Positions 54,558-64,000 of a DNA stretch of 64,000 nucleotides are shown here, piece after piece. A program made the position numbers and the translations under genes. The notes beneath the pieces were generated by a model. That model worked only from the letters and a program-made list of their open reading frames with translations, had not been told where the DNA came from and ran no database searches. How positions within the stretch are numbered: position 1 is the first letter of the stretch; the number at the start of each line of letters is the position of its first letter. The stretch comes from Spongilla lacustris (lineage: Eukaryota; Porifera; Demospongiae; Spongillida; Spongillidae). The DNA is taken from the NCBI GenBank assembly GCA_949361645.1, contig OX442423.1, forward strand, positions 3,530,023 to 3,594,022, given 5' to 3'.

Positions 54558-55620
54558 TTGTTGATAAATAAGATGCAAGCGCATGCGCTGTTTCTACCCA
54601 TGTGTCCAACGTTGGGAATGGAATGCGATGACGAGTATGATGCTTTGTACAAGTTTTTGTGTGAACCAGCAAAGGCGTTTCGCTGCAAAGCTTCTGGGTA
54701 CCAAGTGGAGTGCGGTAGTCTATTTTACTACCACAAATCCAGCAAGAGTTGGAAGCAGGTACCCTCAGAAAAAGAAAAGCAAAGAATCCTCAATACCTGT
54801 GTCACACTCTTCGTACGTGTGCTTTTTAAATAGGCCTTAAGCAAACTATATTTATTTATTTTAAATGTCTTTATTAGGGGGTCATCTGGGACGCGACAAG
54901 ACTTACAACAAAGTTACTGATTGTTTTCACTGGAAGTGTATGTACAAAGATATCGAGGCCTATAAAGTTTGTCAAAAAAAACGAACGATGTAAAGTTTAC
55001 GAAACTACTGCACTACATCCTATCCCTGTGCCACAGGAAGTTTGGTACCATGCAGGCACAGCAATATTAAAGATGATAATAAATGCTACTGTATCTACAC
55101 GTATACAAGTGATATATTGTTCAACCCTGCAGGTAGGAATTGACCTCATTTGGTCATTTCTAAAAAGCAGGTCTGGGAATTGGTACATGATCATACTAGT
55201 TGGATTGTTTTTCGAGATGGCCTGAGGCTGAAGCTATTCCTAGCAAACAAGCTAAATAAATAACCTTTTTTTCCCTGTTCAAAATGATTGCAGGTACATA
55301 TAGTATGATATTTCTGATCCAAATAGCACTTTGTTTCCTCATCTGTAGGTATGGATGCATAGATTGTTATATCCGATCAGGGAAGAGAATTTGTCAATAA
55401 CATTAACCAGCATTTGTTTGAATATCTCAAAACAGAGCATATGGTGTCAAGAGTATACATCACCAACAGACTTATGGTTTGGTTGAATGATATAACCAAA
55501 CCTTGCAAATTAGTGAACAAGGAGCAAGACAACTGGGATGAATATATTGGTGTTGTGCTATTTGCATACTGCAGGAGGACCTCAAGGCACCATTCAACAA
55601 ATGTTAAACCAAGTGCATAG
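54558..55620 (+). pseudogene. Ginger/gypsy-type integrase gene remnant
   Basis: The pieces in order are an N-terminal CDDEYDALYKFLCEP and FYYHKSSKSWKQVP segment (54600-54790), the HHCC zinc finger (GGHLGRDKTYNKVTDCFHWK then AYKVCQKK, 54880-54985), LHPIPVPQEVWYH (55015-55050), VGIDLIWSFLK (55136-55170), SDQGREFVNN (55373-55400), and QDNWDEYIGVVLFAYC (55528-55572). Gaps coincide with plausible introns (GTACGTG...TTATTAG and ...CCCTGCAG), so it may once have been a spliced integrase-derived gene. Stops and frame changes make it a pseudogene now. Confidence 0.65.
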
Positions 55621-55983
55621 TATGATATGCTATTTTAGGAAACCTGTTGTACCCATACATGTAGAAAAAGAACTCAACAGCAGTGGCAAGATGCTAAGTT
55701 AAGGATGACTGTTTTCTAATGCTGCTAAAAATATAGAGCTCAAAAGAGTACGACATTGGTAATATATGACTTGGACCATACAAAGTTATACAGATACTAA
55801 TGAGAAAGGAGTCAACTGCAAAACCCTTCAACTGGAAAAAATCTCAAAAAATGCATACATAGATGCAGGTACATGTAATGTATGTGTTTTCTGCACTTCT
55901 TTACAGTGGTGTCATAAATTTAGGCTCAAGGTGTTTCTGAAATCAAAGTGACCAAGCACAAGAAACTATTTTAAAGTTCTCAA

Positions 55984-56361
55984 ATGTCGGTAGATTCTAA
56001 AATTCATGACCTTGCAAGCCAAGAAAATATATCAGGGAGTCCTGCTAATCTCTCCAGCACTTCCATGTTATCTGGTACTGTGGCAAAATCTGTTCCAAAT
56101 GAGAATTCTGCTGGAACTGTTATTGATCAAAACGTTGGATGTGGTCTAGCATCTTCTGATGTAATGTATGTCACAACAAAAAAATTCTACGAACAAGAAA
56201 CTTTGTTCTTGTGTGAGGTTGAAAGCAAGCGTGGATTAGCTTCAAGTATACTCGCATTTACAGTGGAGGGGGTTTCCCAGAGTTTTTTTACTTTAACATC
56301 AGAAATACGATCTATCACTGAAACTATCTCTAAAATTGGTAACCATGATAATCTTTTCTAA
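55984..56361 (+). CDS. Unidentified ORF, 125 codons
   Basis: It starts MSVDSKIHDLASQ and is Ser- and Thr-rich. No motif was recognised. It lies between the integrase and ULP1-like remnants and may be a piece of the same transposon-derived locus. No function is assigned. Confidence 0.3.
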   Translation: MSVDSKIHDLASQENISGSPANLSSTSMLSGTVAKSVPNENSAGTVIDQNVGCGLASSDVMYVTTKKFYEQETLFLCEVESKRGLASSILAFTVEGVSQSFFTLTSEIRSITETISKIGNHDNLF

Positions 56362-56559
56362 GTACCACTATTAACCTTTTCATTCCCTCCCCAAGACAGC
56401 AAATTATACCACTACAATGCAGTAGCAATGTCATCAATTGAAGTCAACTGTTCATAGCATTGTTCAATAATGTCTGATGAAGATAGATAGTACTTTTAAT
56501 ACTGAAGGGAAAACAACAGTGGATTAGTGAGTTTTAACTTCCTGAGTGTGATTGTGCCT

Positions 56560-56857
56560 GTCTGATTGAAAGTGATGGATGGTTGAGTAATTGAGTCATT
56601 AGTGCAGTTCAATGCCACCTCAAAGAAACGCATCCAGAGATTGGTAGCTTTCAACCTCCTGTGCTGGGGCAAGTGTTAGCATCTGAAGTACAAAGGAAAG
56701 AATTTGTTCAGGTCCTTTATCTGCAGGCCAAGCTCCATTGGGTAACTGTATCAAACATTAATTGCCCTGCAGGTTGTGTTAGTGTTTATGACAGCTTGTT
56801 TCACATTGTGTCTGATCATTGTATCAAACAGATAGCAGCTATACTCAACGTGAAATA
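56560..56857 (+). pseudogene. ULP1-like (C48) cysteine protease fragment
   Basis: The reading SDGWLSN, stop, ISAVQCHLKETHPEIGSFQ, then PVLGQVL and HWVTVSNINC...VYDSL resembles the WV-VSN / VYDS histidine and aspartate region of ULP1-type proteases carried by some DNA transposons. It is broken by an internal stop and ends at a tandem repeat. The catalytic Cys region was not found. Position downstream of the integrase suggests one former element. Confidence 0.5.
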
Positions 56858-56956
56858 AAGGTTGTCTATCAAACAGATAGCGGCTATACTCAACGTGAAA
56901 TAAAGGTTGTCTATCAAACAGATAGCGGCTATACTCAACTTGAAATAAAGGTTGTT
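56822..56956 (+). repeat. Three tandem 45-bp units in the protease remnant
   Basis: Units start TATCAAACAGATAGC at 56822, 56867 and 56912. Each contains ATACTCAAC(G/T)TGAAATAAAGG. The length is 15 codons, but the QIAAILNVK frame meets TAA in each unit. Confidence 0.9.
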
Positions 56957-57129
56957 GAACCTTCTGCCCTTACGTATGTATCAATCCAAAGTGTGTACAC
57001 TAAGTACACCGTCTGAACATGCAAGCAAGGCGTTCTGTTTTTGTCAACTTATGGGCTTATTGCAGAGCCACTTAAAGTGCACAGTTCTTCTTGCAAGTGA
57101 TCCACATACGCTTGTCATATGATGCGGCC

Positions 57130-57740
57130 TCCGATAATGATCACAACATGGATATGCAGGGTTTATACATTTTAGATAAGTATGCCAGAGTCAGTGACAC
57201 CTTCTATCACAAACTTGCAATGCTTTTTAGCTAGTTGCCGAGATTTAATGCAATCAAAAAAGCTCGTACGGATCTCAACCACACAATGCAACTAACCCAC
57301 ATCCCCAGGTATTATGGTGCCTATCGCTTTTTCTGAACGGATCCAACATGGTAAGCATCATGTAGTGTTATATGTGTATGTATTTTTTTGACAATGCTGC
57401 CCACTACATGCAGATTGCTCAAAATGCTATAAGTTTCTCTACTCACCAGAAAATTAAAGTCTGGTATGGAGCAAAGTTTTCTCGGACGTCAAGCTTTGTT
57501 TTACAATCGTACGCCATTCTGGTATCTATCTGTCTGGAATATGTAAATCTTTACATATGCCAGCAATTCAGTAACTCAGTGACAATTTTTTTAGGCAATC
57601 ATGCCATCGTAGTTTTGAGAGGGAATGAAGATTATTACACCACTTCCACAGCTTTCGCTGCAATTTTTCAAGAAATTAATGGTCATCAGCAGCTCGGATT
57701 TATTGTTGTCAGTGGCAAGAACTACAATGTTGAACTTTGA
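57130..57740 (+). pseudogene. Possible DNA-transposase remnant
   Basis: Fragments in different frames are LYILDKYARVSDTFYHKLAM, LPRFNAIKKAR with LNHTMQLTHIP, then (57590-57740) LGNHAIVVLRGNEDYYTTST and FQEINGHQQ. Their spacing resembles a transposon-encoded protein common in cnidarian and fish genomes, but I cannot name the superfamily. There are several stops and frameshifts. Confidence 0.35.
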
Positions 57741-59981
57741 AGGTTTGTGATCTAATGTTATTACAACACGCATACTTAGTAAAGATCAGCATACGAAATG
57801 CTTTTCTGCATGATGTAGTGAAGCTGTGGAAGGTACAGTACTCCCCATGTTAGGCATACAATCATAATGTTGTTTTATTCCTAAAAGGATTTAGAAGCTT
57901 TATACAACCTGATATCTAGTGAAACACTTCCACCAAATGCTGCAGACGACATATACTTGAAGATAGACATTATTATACAGATAAAATCCTTGTGACCAGT
58001 TATGCATCGTATCAGGGGAAGAGGTGGATTGAACTCTTGCTGCAGATCAAAAGTGATGGACACCAAAAGAAATATATAACACCATATATGCATACCATGG
58101 TTTAACATGTACCCGATGCCATACGACAGTTTGGAAACAATTAACAATACTCTTGCCAAGGTAAATTTAATGTTATCATCCACTCAATTTAGGTGTTGAG
58201 AAGCATAACAATGACTCTAAACGTAACAATTTTTCAACAATGAGATATTCACAATTTGTCAAGCAATAGTTGGGATGCTCCAGCAGAAATTATGATGGCT
58301 GAGCATAGGCTGGAGTTACTGCAAAAATATGTGAGAAAGACGTAGTACACCAAATGCTCTGCAGCATATTGGCACGAAGGAGGGATACACAAAACCAGAT
58401 CTCAAATGTGAGAAGCTTTAAATTATTAACAGTACAGCGTGCTTAAACAAACTCAGCTAACACATCGGCTAAGTCAGCTGCTGCTGTATCTATGTACGTA
58501 TGGAGTTCATCATCATCATATTCATTGTAGAATCATTTTGGAGAATAGTTTTGCAACCCAATCTTCGTTATACTGTATACAGCCATAAGAGGATGGCCCG
58601 TCGAGGATGCTTCATGGGTAAATCAGAACTTTAGACATTACACTGTATCTTTATATATTTATCTTATGTATGTTAAGCACAATAATCTTATCTTCAGGAC
58701 ATTTAAAACCATCATCCCGTGTGATAGTAAACAGTGTCAGTATGTGGGATGTCCAGCTTTCTCTGTTCACAGGAAAGAGACGGAAAAGATTTATATCTTT
58801 TGAATTCAGAAGTGACGTTTTCCAATTACAAAGATGTTACAAGAACAGCGACAAAAAAAAAAGGATACAAATCCTTTAATTCGCAAGAATTCAATCCTAT
58901 CTATTCTACACCGGGTTGGGACATGGTTTATTATCATCTAGTGGACCACTGTCGCATTCATTTCCCAGTGGAATGACGATGGTCAAAGAAACTGTACGAT
59001 AGAGGAAGATGGCACCTTAAAGTTAAAAAAAGAGATACTTTGTGGAAAAAGTGTACTTGCGTCTTGTGAAGTGTATTGTTTGATATATAGTTATGTGTAT
59101 AATATACCAATTGAATGATCACGATTTGAAAATAATCAAATTGTGCATCCACACCCTTGCTACGGAATAATGATGGAGTTTTCATTACTATATATATAAT
59201 AATCATAATTATTATAATTATTATATATTTGTTATAGTTTCGTCTTGATGTTACGATTCTCTCAACTGGATGATAAGCCATTACGCGTGTACTAGTAATT
59301 TTAAAAGTTCCCTATATAGGCACACTCGCTAGACCAGACCTAGCGGTGATGTGATCCAACCACAGCTGCATCCACTGGGTACAGGGTCGAGACTAACTCC
59401 TTGCGGTGCAGCATAATAATCTATGCATGCACACAAATTATATCATATACTATTCTTATATGAATTGCACATCCAAGAATAATACAGCAGACATTACTAT
59501 TATGGCCACATGCACGGGACAGGAATTTGAAGTAGAACAACCTTCTAAGTTCAATGATGCTGTCGATGACCAAATGGAAGGGAAGGAAGAGAAAGGAAGA
59601 GAAAAAACTGGAAAAGAACGTCAGCCGGCGAGACCACCACTTAAGAAAAATGAAAGTATTGCCTCATCAGCCAACCTGTATGTACAATTTGTTATGGTAC
59701 CAGCATATTATGTCAACATCCTATTGACATTGTTGAGTATGTCATCATTCTCCTCCATCCTTTTAGTGGATGGGAAGGTGGTGACGGGATTGGAAGTGTA
59801 ACGATTAAGGAAAAACACTGAAGTCATGTGATAGTTACCCTAAACCACATGCTACCTAAACATCACATCAGTACAGTCACATGTCTCGAGTAGGGAAAAC
59901 CTTTGAATTCACTGTCCATTCTCGGCATCCGGTGACAGAAAATTTAAGGTGGTGTGGCCTGCAGGTGTAGGGGCTCATACT
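57741..59981. other. Sequence without recognised genes
   Basis: ORFs at 57881-58183 (-), 58670-58879, 58734-58976, 58958-59281 (-) and 59406-59801 show no known motif. The last contains a Lys/Glu-rich stretch (EGKEEKGREKTGKE) and a hydrophobic end. AT repeats lie at 59190-59230. Confidence 0.4.
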
Positions 59982-60223
59982 ATGTGCAGGGCCGTAACCG
60001 CCGGTCAGGCATGCGGGCTATAGCCTGACCACTTTTTGGCCAAAGTCCACCTCGAGAAACGGCTGAAAAAACGATAAAATTTTACCCCCCCCCCCCCCCA
60101 CCCATGGATAATTGTTTATAATAATATTCACAGGTTACCCGCACAATGGTTATCCTATAGTACTGGTGGTACGTACATATAATTATGTTTTAAATTTTGA
60201 GGTCAACTAAATAACTATATAAC

Positions 60224-62457
60224 GTGTGCTCGATGGCTGGCTGTTCATTCTCTGGTTCGATCGCTCAATCGTCATCTCATTCTGAGATTCTTCCTGACAT
60301 CGGAGAAAATCCTAATCATCCAATGAAGTACAACTTTCCTAAACGAGCGTCTGGCGTAAAGGAAATAACGTATCGTTCCTTTCAACCACAATGGTTTCAG
60401 AAGTGGTGTAGGATCCACTATGATGAAGGTCGTGACTTAGCGTTCTGCTCGATATGTGTAAAAGCTTCCCGTTCCAACAAACTGAAGGCAGCTAAAACTT
60501 TAGATTTGAGCTTCATCAGTCGTGGATACTACAATTGGAAGGATGCCACGGGTGAGAAAGGAGGTTTCTGTCGTCATGAAGCCAGTGGTTGTCACAAAGC
60601 TGCTGTAGAAGCCATGGAAACTCTTCCAAAAACGAGTGGTGACATTGGTGAACTGCTGTCTAGTGCCCATTCAAATGAAAAAGCATGTAACCGAAAGAAT
60701 TTGATGACAGTGGCACGGTGTCAAGGTTAATGATGGCAAGGCAAGGCATGGCAATTCGTGGTGATGGGGATGAGATGGATAGCAACTTTCATCAGCTATT
60801 GCTTCTGAAAGCGATTGACGATGTTACTATTTATGACCTTTTGGCAAAGAAGCAGGACAGGTACACTTCTCCTAAAATGCAGAACGAGCTGTTGCAGACA
60901 ATGGCACTATCTATCATCCGTGATATTGCCTTGTCTATTAGAGAGGCTAAGTACTTCACTATCATGGCTGATGAGGTGACAGATGCATCCAACAAAGAAC
61001 AGGTTGTAGTATGCTTCCCCTGGGTTGACAGTGATTTGAAACCACATGAGGATTTTGTCGGCCTTCACAAAGTTGACAAAATCAATGCTGACACATTTGT
61101 TGCTGTACTAAAAGATGTTGTGCTACGCATGAACCTAGATATGCACAATTGCAGAGGTCAGTGTTATGATGGAGCAGCAAACATGGCTGGATCCAGAACT
61201 GGGACAGCAACACAACTGTGTCAGATAGAAGAGCGTGCCATATTTACCCACTGTTATGGCCATGCCCTGAACTTGGCTGTGGCTGATGTAGTGAAGGAGA
61301 GTAAAATGATAAGGGATGTTCTAGACACAGTTGGAGAAATCAGTAAGTTTTTGAAGTATTCTCCCAGACGTGATAGTCTGTTTGAGCTGCTGAAGTCTTC
61401 TCTGTCTCCTGGCACTGTTGGATTTAAGAACGCTCTGTCCTACTCGATGGACTGTGAGAGCAGCTTCCCGAAATCAGTAAGTTTTTGAAGTATTCTCCCA
61501 GGCGTGATAGTCTGTTTGAGCTGCTGAAGTCTTCTCTGTCTCCTGGCACTGTTGGATTTAAGAACGCTCTGTCCTACTCAATGGACTGTGAGAGCAGCTT
61601 CCCTTTAGAGGGTCATTGATAACTACGAGGTATTCCAGGAGTTCTGGGATGAGGCAAGGGACATAGCATCTGATTCCGAGATCCGTGCCCGTATCACTGG
61701 TGTCAAGGCACAGATGGAAAAGTTTGAGTTTCTTTTCAGTCTTTGTCTAGGGGAATGCATCTTGCGCCATACTGATAATCTCAGTAAGACATTACAATCA
61801 CCATCCCTCAGTGCTGCTGATGGCCAACAATTAGCCCAGCTAACCTGCAATACTCTTGAACGCTTGCGAAATCAAGAGTGTTTTTCATTACTGTGGAGCA
61901 AGGTTTCTGGCATGCAAGAAAAATTGCACATTGATGAAGCAGTACTACCAAGAAAGCGCAAGGCTCCACAACGGTATGAGGTAGGAGATGGCCAAGGAAC
62001 ATTTCTGGAGACCGTCCAAGACTACTTTCACACCGAGTATTATGTAGTTACAGATGCAGCCCTGTCATGTATTAGACAGCGGTTCAACCAACCTGGCTAC
62101 CAAACTTATTGCCGTTTGGAAAATCTACTGGCATCAGCAGCGAATGGAAAAGATTATCAGCAAGATTTAAATTTCATTGCTGAGTTTTATGGTGATGATA
62201 TTGACAAGGTGCTGCTTCATACCCAGATGGAACTGTTCCGGTCCATAATCTTGTCAGCTTTTCCTACCACTGCTAATGTTGGTATACGAGATATTGTGCA
62301 ACACGTTTGCACTCTATCTCCAGGTATGCGTATCAGTATCACACAGGTGTGCACCCTTATTCATCTGCTGCTGGTCATGCCAGCAACAAATGCTGTCAGC
62401 GAGAGAAGTGCTTCTGCTCTGAGGAGAGTTGTCTTACCTCAGAACAACAATGAGTGA
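60224..62457 (+). pseudogene. hAT transposase (TTF zinc finger, DUF4371, hAT dimerisation), broken
   Basis: The first frame (60224-60730) holds the TTF-type zinc finger: WCRIHYDEGRDLAFCSIC, FISRGYYNWKDAT and HEASGCHKAA. A frameshift near 60720 leads to the second frame (60718-61488) with QGMAIRGDGDEMDSNFHQLL, FTIMADEVTDASNKEQ and CRGQCYDGAANMAG, the catalytic-core blocks. A 134-bp duplication shifts the frame again. The third frame (61614-62457) ends with MPATNAVSERSASALRRV, the hAT dimerisation motif. Repairing the two shifts would restore one transposase-length reading, so decay is recent. It is not functional as written. Confidence 0.85.
61336..61603 (+). repeat. 134-bp direct tandem duplication in the transposase
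   Basis: 61336-61469 is repeated at 61470-61603 with very few differences (CAGACG/CAGGCG and TCGATGG/TCAATGG). Since 134 is not a multiple of three, the reading frame shifts and stops at 61486-61488. Confidence 0.95.
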
Positions 62458-62930
62458 TTCAAGGCTGAATAATCTGCTTGTTCTCCATGTCCATAAGGAT
62501 CACTGTGATTCACTAGTGCTGGAGGATTGCCTAAATGAGTTTGTGTGTGGTAGTGAGCATCGTCTTTCTCTGTTTGGCAAGTTTTGACTTTGAGATCTCT
62601 GAGTACAATGTTGTGTCATTTAATAAAACTTCCATGTATTAGGTAGGCATTATATAGGGAGTATGCATATAATGGTATAAAGAGTATAGTTTGGAACTTT
62701 GATTTATATCATCCATGCAGTGAAATATTTCATTGCCACAATAGCATTTAAGATGCCAAAAAGGCCGCTCAGATTACTGAATGCATAAAAACTTCTGGGG
62801 CGGAGCCCCAGACCTCACTGGGGCTCTGCCCCAGACCCCGCTGGGTCTCTGCCCCTGACCCTGCTGCTATTACTTGTAGTCCGGTTACCAGCCTGACCAT
62901 TTTTTTAGAGCTGCTTACGGGCCTGATGTG

Positions 62931-64000
62931 TGACACGATTGAAAAATGTATGAGGTGGGATAGGGCAATGTGGGGATGCACAACTTGGACCTTCCCTAGT
63001 TAAGGCATCATTTCTGCTCCAGAAAAATGTCTGTCCCAAATAGAATACATCCATCCTAATATGGTACCGTTTGCCTCAAAGTGTTATATCCTGCCAGTTT
63101 CAAATACGTTTCGCCAATTTAACCGGCACTGCTGGTGGTAAGTCATCCCCAACGTGATCGCCTGAATGCTGCATTAGCGCGCGGACTCATCCAGTTCCCC
63201 AATTAAACCGCTGGGTTGGCGGGCTGGCTGGGGTTCCGCGCCCCCGAGCCCGCTGCTTGATGCTGGTGCGGCGGTGATCGACTAGCTGAAGCACCGCGCT
63301 TCCGAGTACTAGTTCAGTATTAGGCTGGAGCTGCGCACTCCCGAGCCCCGTCGTCCGGTCCTGGGGAATCGCTACGACGAGCGCCCCCCTCCCGGCCCAC
63401 CACCACCAGAACGCTCCCCAGCACGTTTGGTGGTGGCAGCGTTCCTAACGTTAGCCCCATTAACACACATGCGCGAGGTGCAAGTATCAGTTACACCATC
63501 TCCGCCGTGAACACCCTCCTTTACTCCTTGACCAACACCATGCAAAGGTGCCCACCTATATTTTCCGCCCCTGACTGCCCTTGATGCCGGTGGTGGTTGG
63601 GTTCGCTGCAAGGCTGCGGCCATGTTCGATTTCCGTTCCGAGATGCGCCTTGACGTCTGCGCCATCTCCCGCCTCCTGCTCCTCGATAGTGACTAACTAG
63701 CTCCGGATCCACTGATATTCTCGCACGAACGCGGTCTTATAATATGCGTTTATTACTTTCCGGCCTCTAACTTCAGTTATTATATTACCCATTGACCTCT
63801 ATTGTTATCTAAACACTCAATCACATTAATTAAATCCAGGACCAACTTAGACAATGGTGCAGGGGAGGGGGAGGTCAGGAAGCATGAGTGGGGGAAAGAG
63901 GTACGAGAGGGAGGTATAGTATGGTGTGGGTGATGAATTTAACTGCAGCTTTCATGCATGCAAACACCAATATGTCATAATGAAACTTGTTTGTGTTTGT
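62931..64000. other. GC-rich tail without recognised genes
   Basis: 63150-63700 is much richer in G and C than the rest, with repeats such as CCCGAGCCCGCTGC and CGCGCTTCCGAG. The minus strand ORF 63372-63665 starts MAQTSRRISERKSN and is Arg/Gly-rich with no domain recognised. Its ATG position just after TGGATCCGGAGC could fit the start of an LTR retrotransposon gag, which is unproven. AT-rich DNA follows from 63720. Confidence 0.4.

Larger units (their letters stand above)
59987..62925 (+). mobile_element. Full-length TTF-zinc-finger hAT transposon, 5-bp TSD ATGTG
   Basis: The left end is CAGGGCCGTAACCGCC with GGTCAGGC. The right end, inverted, is CAGGCCCGTAAGCAGC, with GGTCAGGC a little further in. 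ATGTG flanks at 59982-59986 and 62926-62930. The interior carries one transposase-type gene (60224-62457), broken in at least two places. A C run (60086-60101) and a CCCCAGACC-type subterminal repeat (62795-62865) are present. Confidence 0.88.

Overview
The window is eukaryotic, almost certainly from a metazoan. It contains spliced genes with GT-AG introns, an SLC2A13-type sugar transporter, SH2-only adaptors carrying Src-like lipid-anchor N-termini, and dense hAT, Ty3/gypsy and non-LTR element debris. Short palindromes of the ACATGTACATGT type are scattered through introns and spacers. My best guess is a marine non-bilaterian, perhaps a demosponge; this rests on the general look of the sequence and not on a marker gene. 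A run of exactly 200 N at 37419-37618 indicates a scaffolding gap of nominal size.

The main architectural fact is a large direct duplication. Positions 1-14128 reappear at 31768-47701 with many substitutions and short indels, in the same order and orientation. Each copy carries the 3' end of ASCC2 (+), a foldback repeat, a scrambled gypsy fragment, a four-exon SLC2A13-like transporter (+), and a divergent pair of SH2-only genes (- and +). Copy 1 stops abruptly at 14128 inside the + strand SH2 gene. It runs directly, with no gap, into sequence holding internal ASCC2 exons (CUE domain at 15642) that lead into copy 2. This is what a tandem duplication with one breakpoint in ASCC2 and the other in the SH2 gene would produce. 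A contig-level join of two haplotypes would look the same.

The two copies have different fates. In copy 1 the transporter is open across four exons (588 residues) while the + strand SH2 gene is frameshifted and truncated. In copy 2 the transporter has two nonsense codons and a frameshift, while the SH2 pair is intact. The ASCC2 in front of copy 2 lacks its N-terminal exons.

Mobile DNA has landed since the copies split, and each copy preserves the other's empty site. In copy 1 these are a 305-bp inverted-repeat element with a 9-bp TSD and a 1.58-kb element with a 5-bp TSD. The latter encodes RAG1-N-terminus-like zinc-binding fragments. In copy 2 they are a nested hAT-type insertion with a 5-bp TSD and a 5'-truncated LINE with an 8-bp TSD. 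The 10-kb ASCC2 intron at 22370-32674 holds a LINE fragment, a degenerate gypsy element, and a second gypsy element nested in it with two identical short LTRs. It also holds a foldback-type MITE and minisatellites.

From 47829 to the end no intact host gene was recognised. The region contains a large minisatellite, a 1.2-kb inverted-repeat element, and remnants of a Ginger/gypsy-type integrase and a ULP1-like protease. It also contains a full-length but broken TTF-zinc-finger hAT element (59987-62925) and a GC-rich tail.
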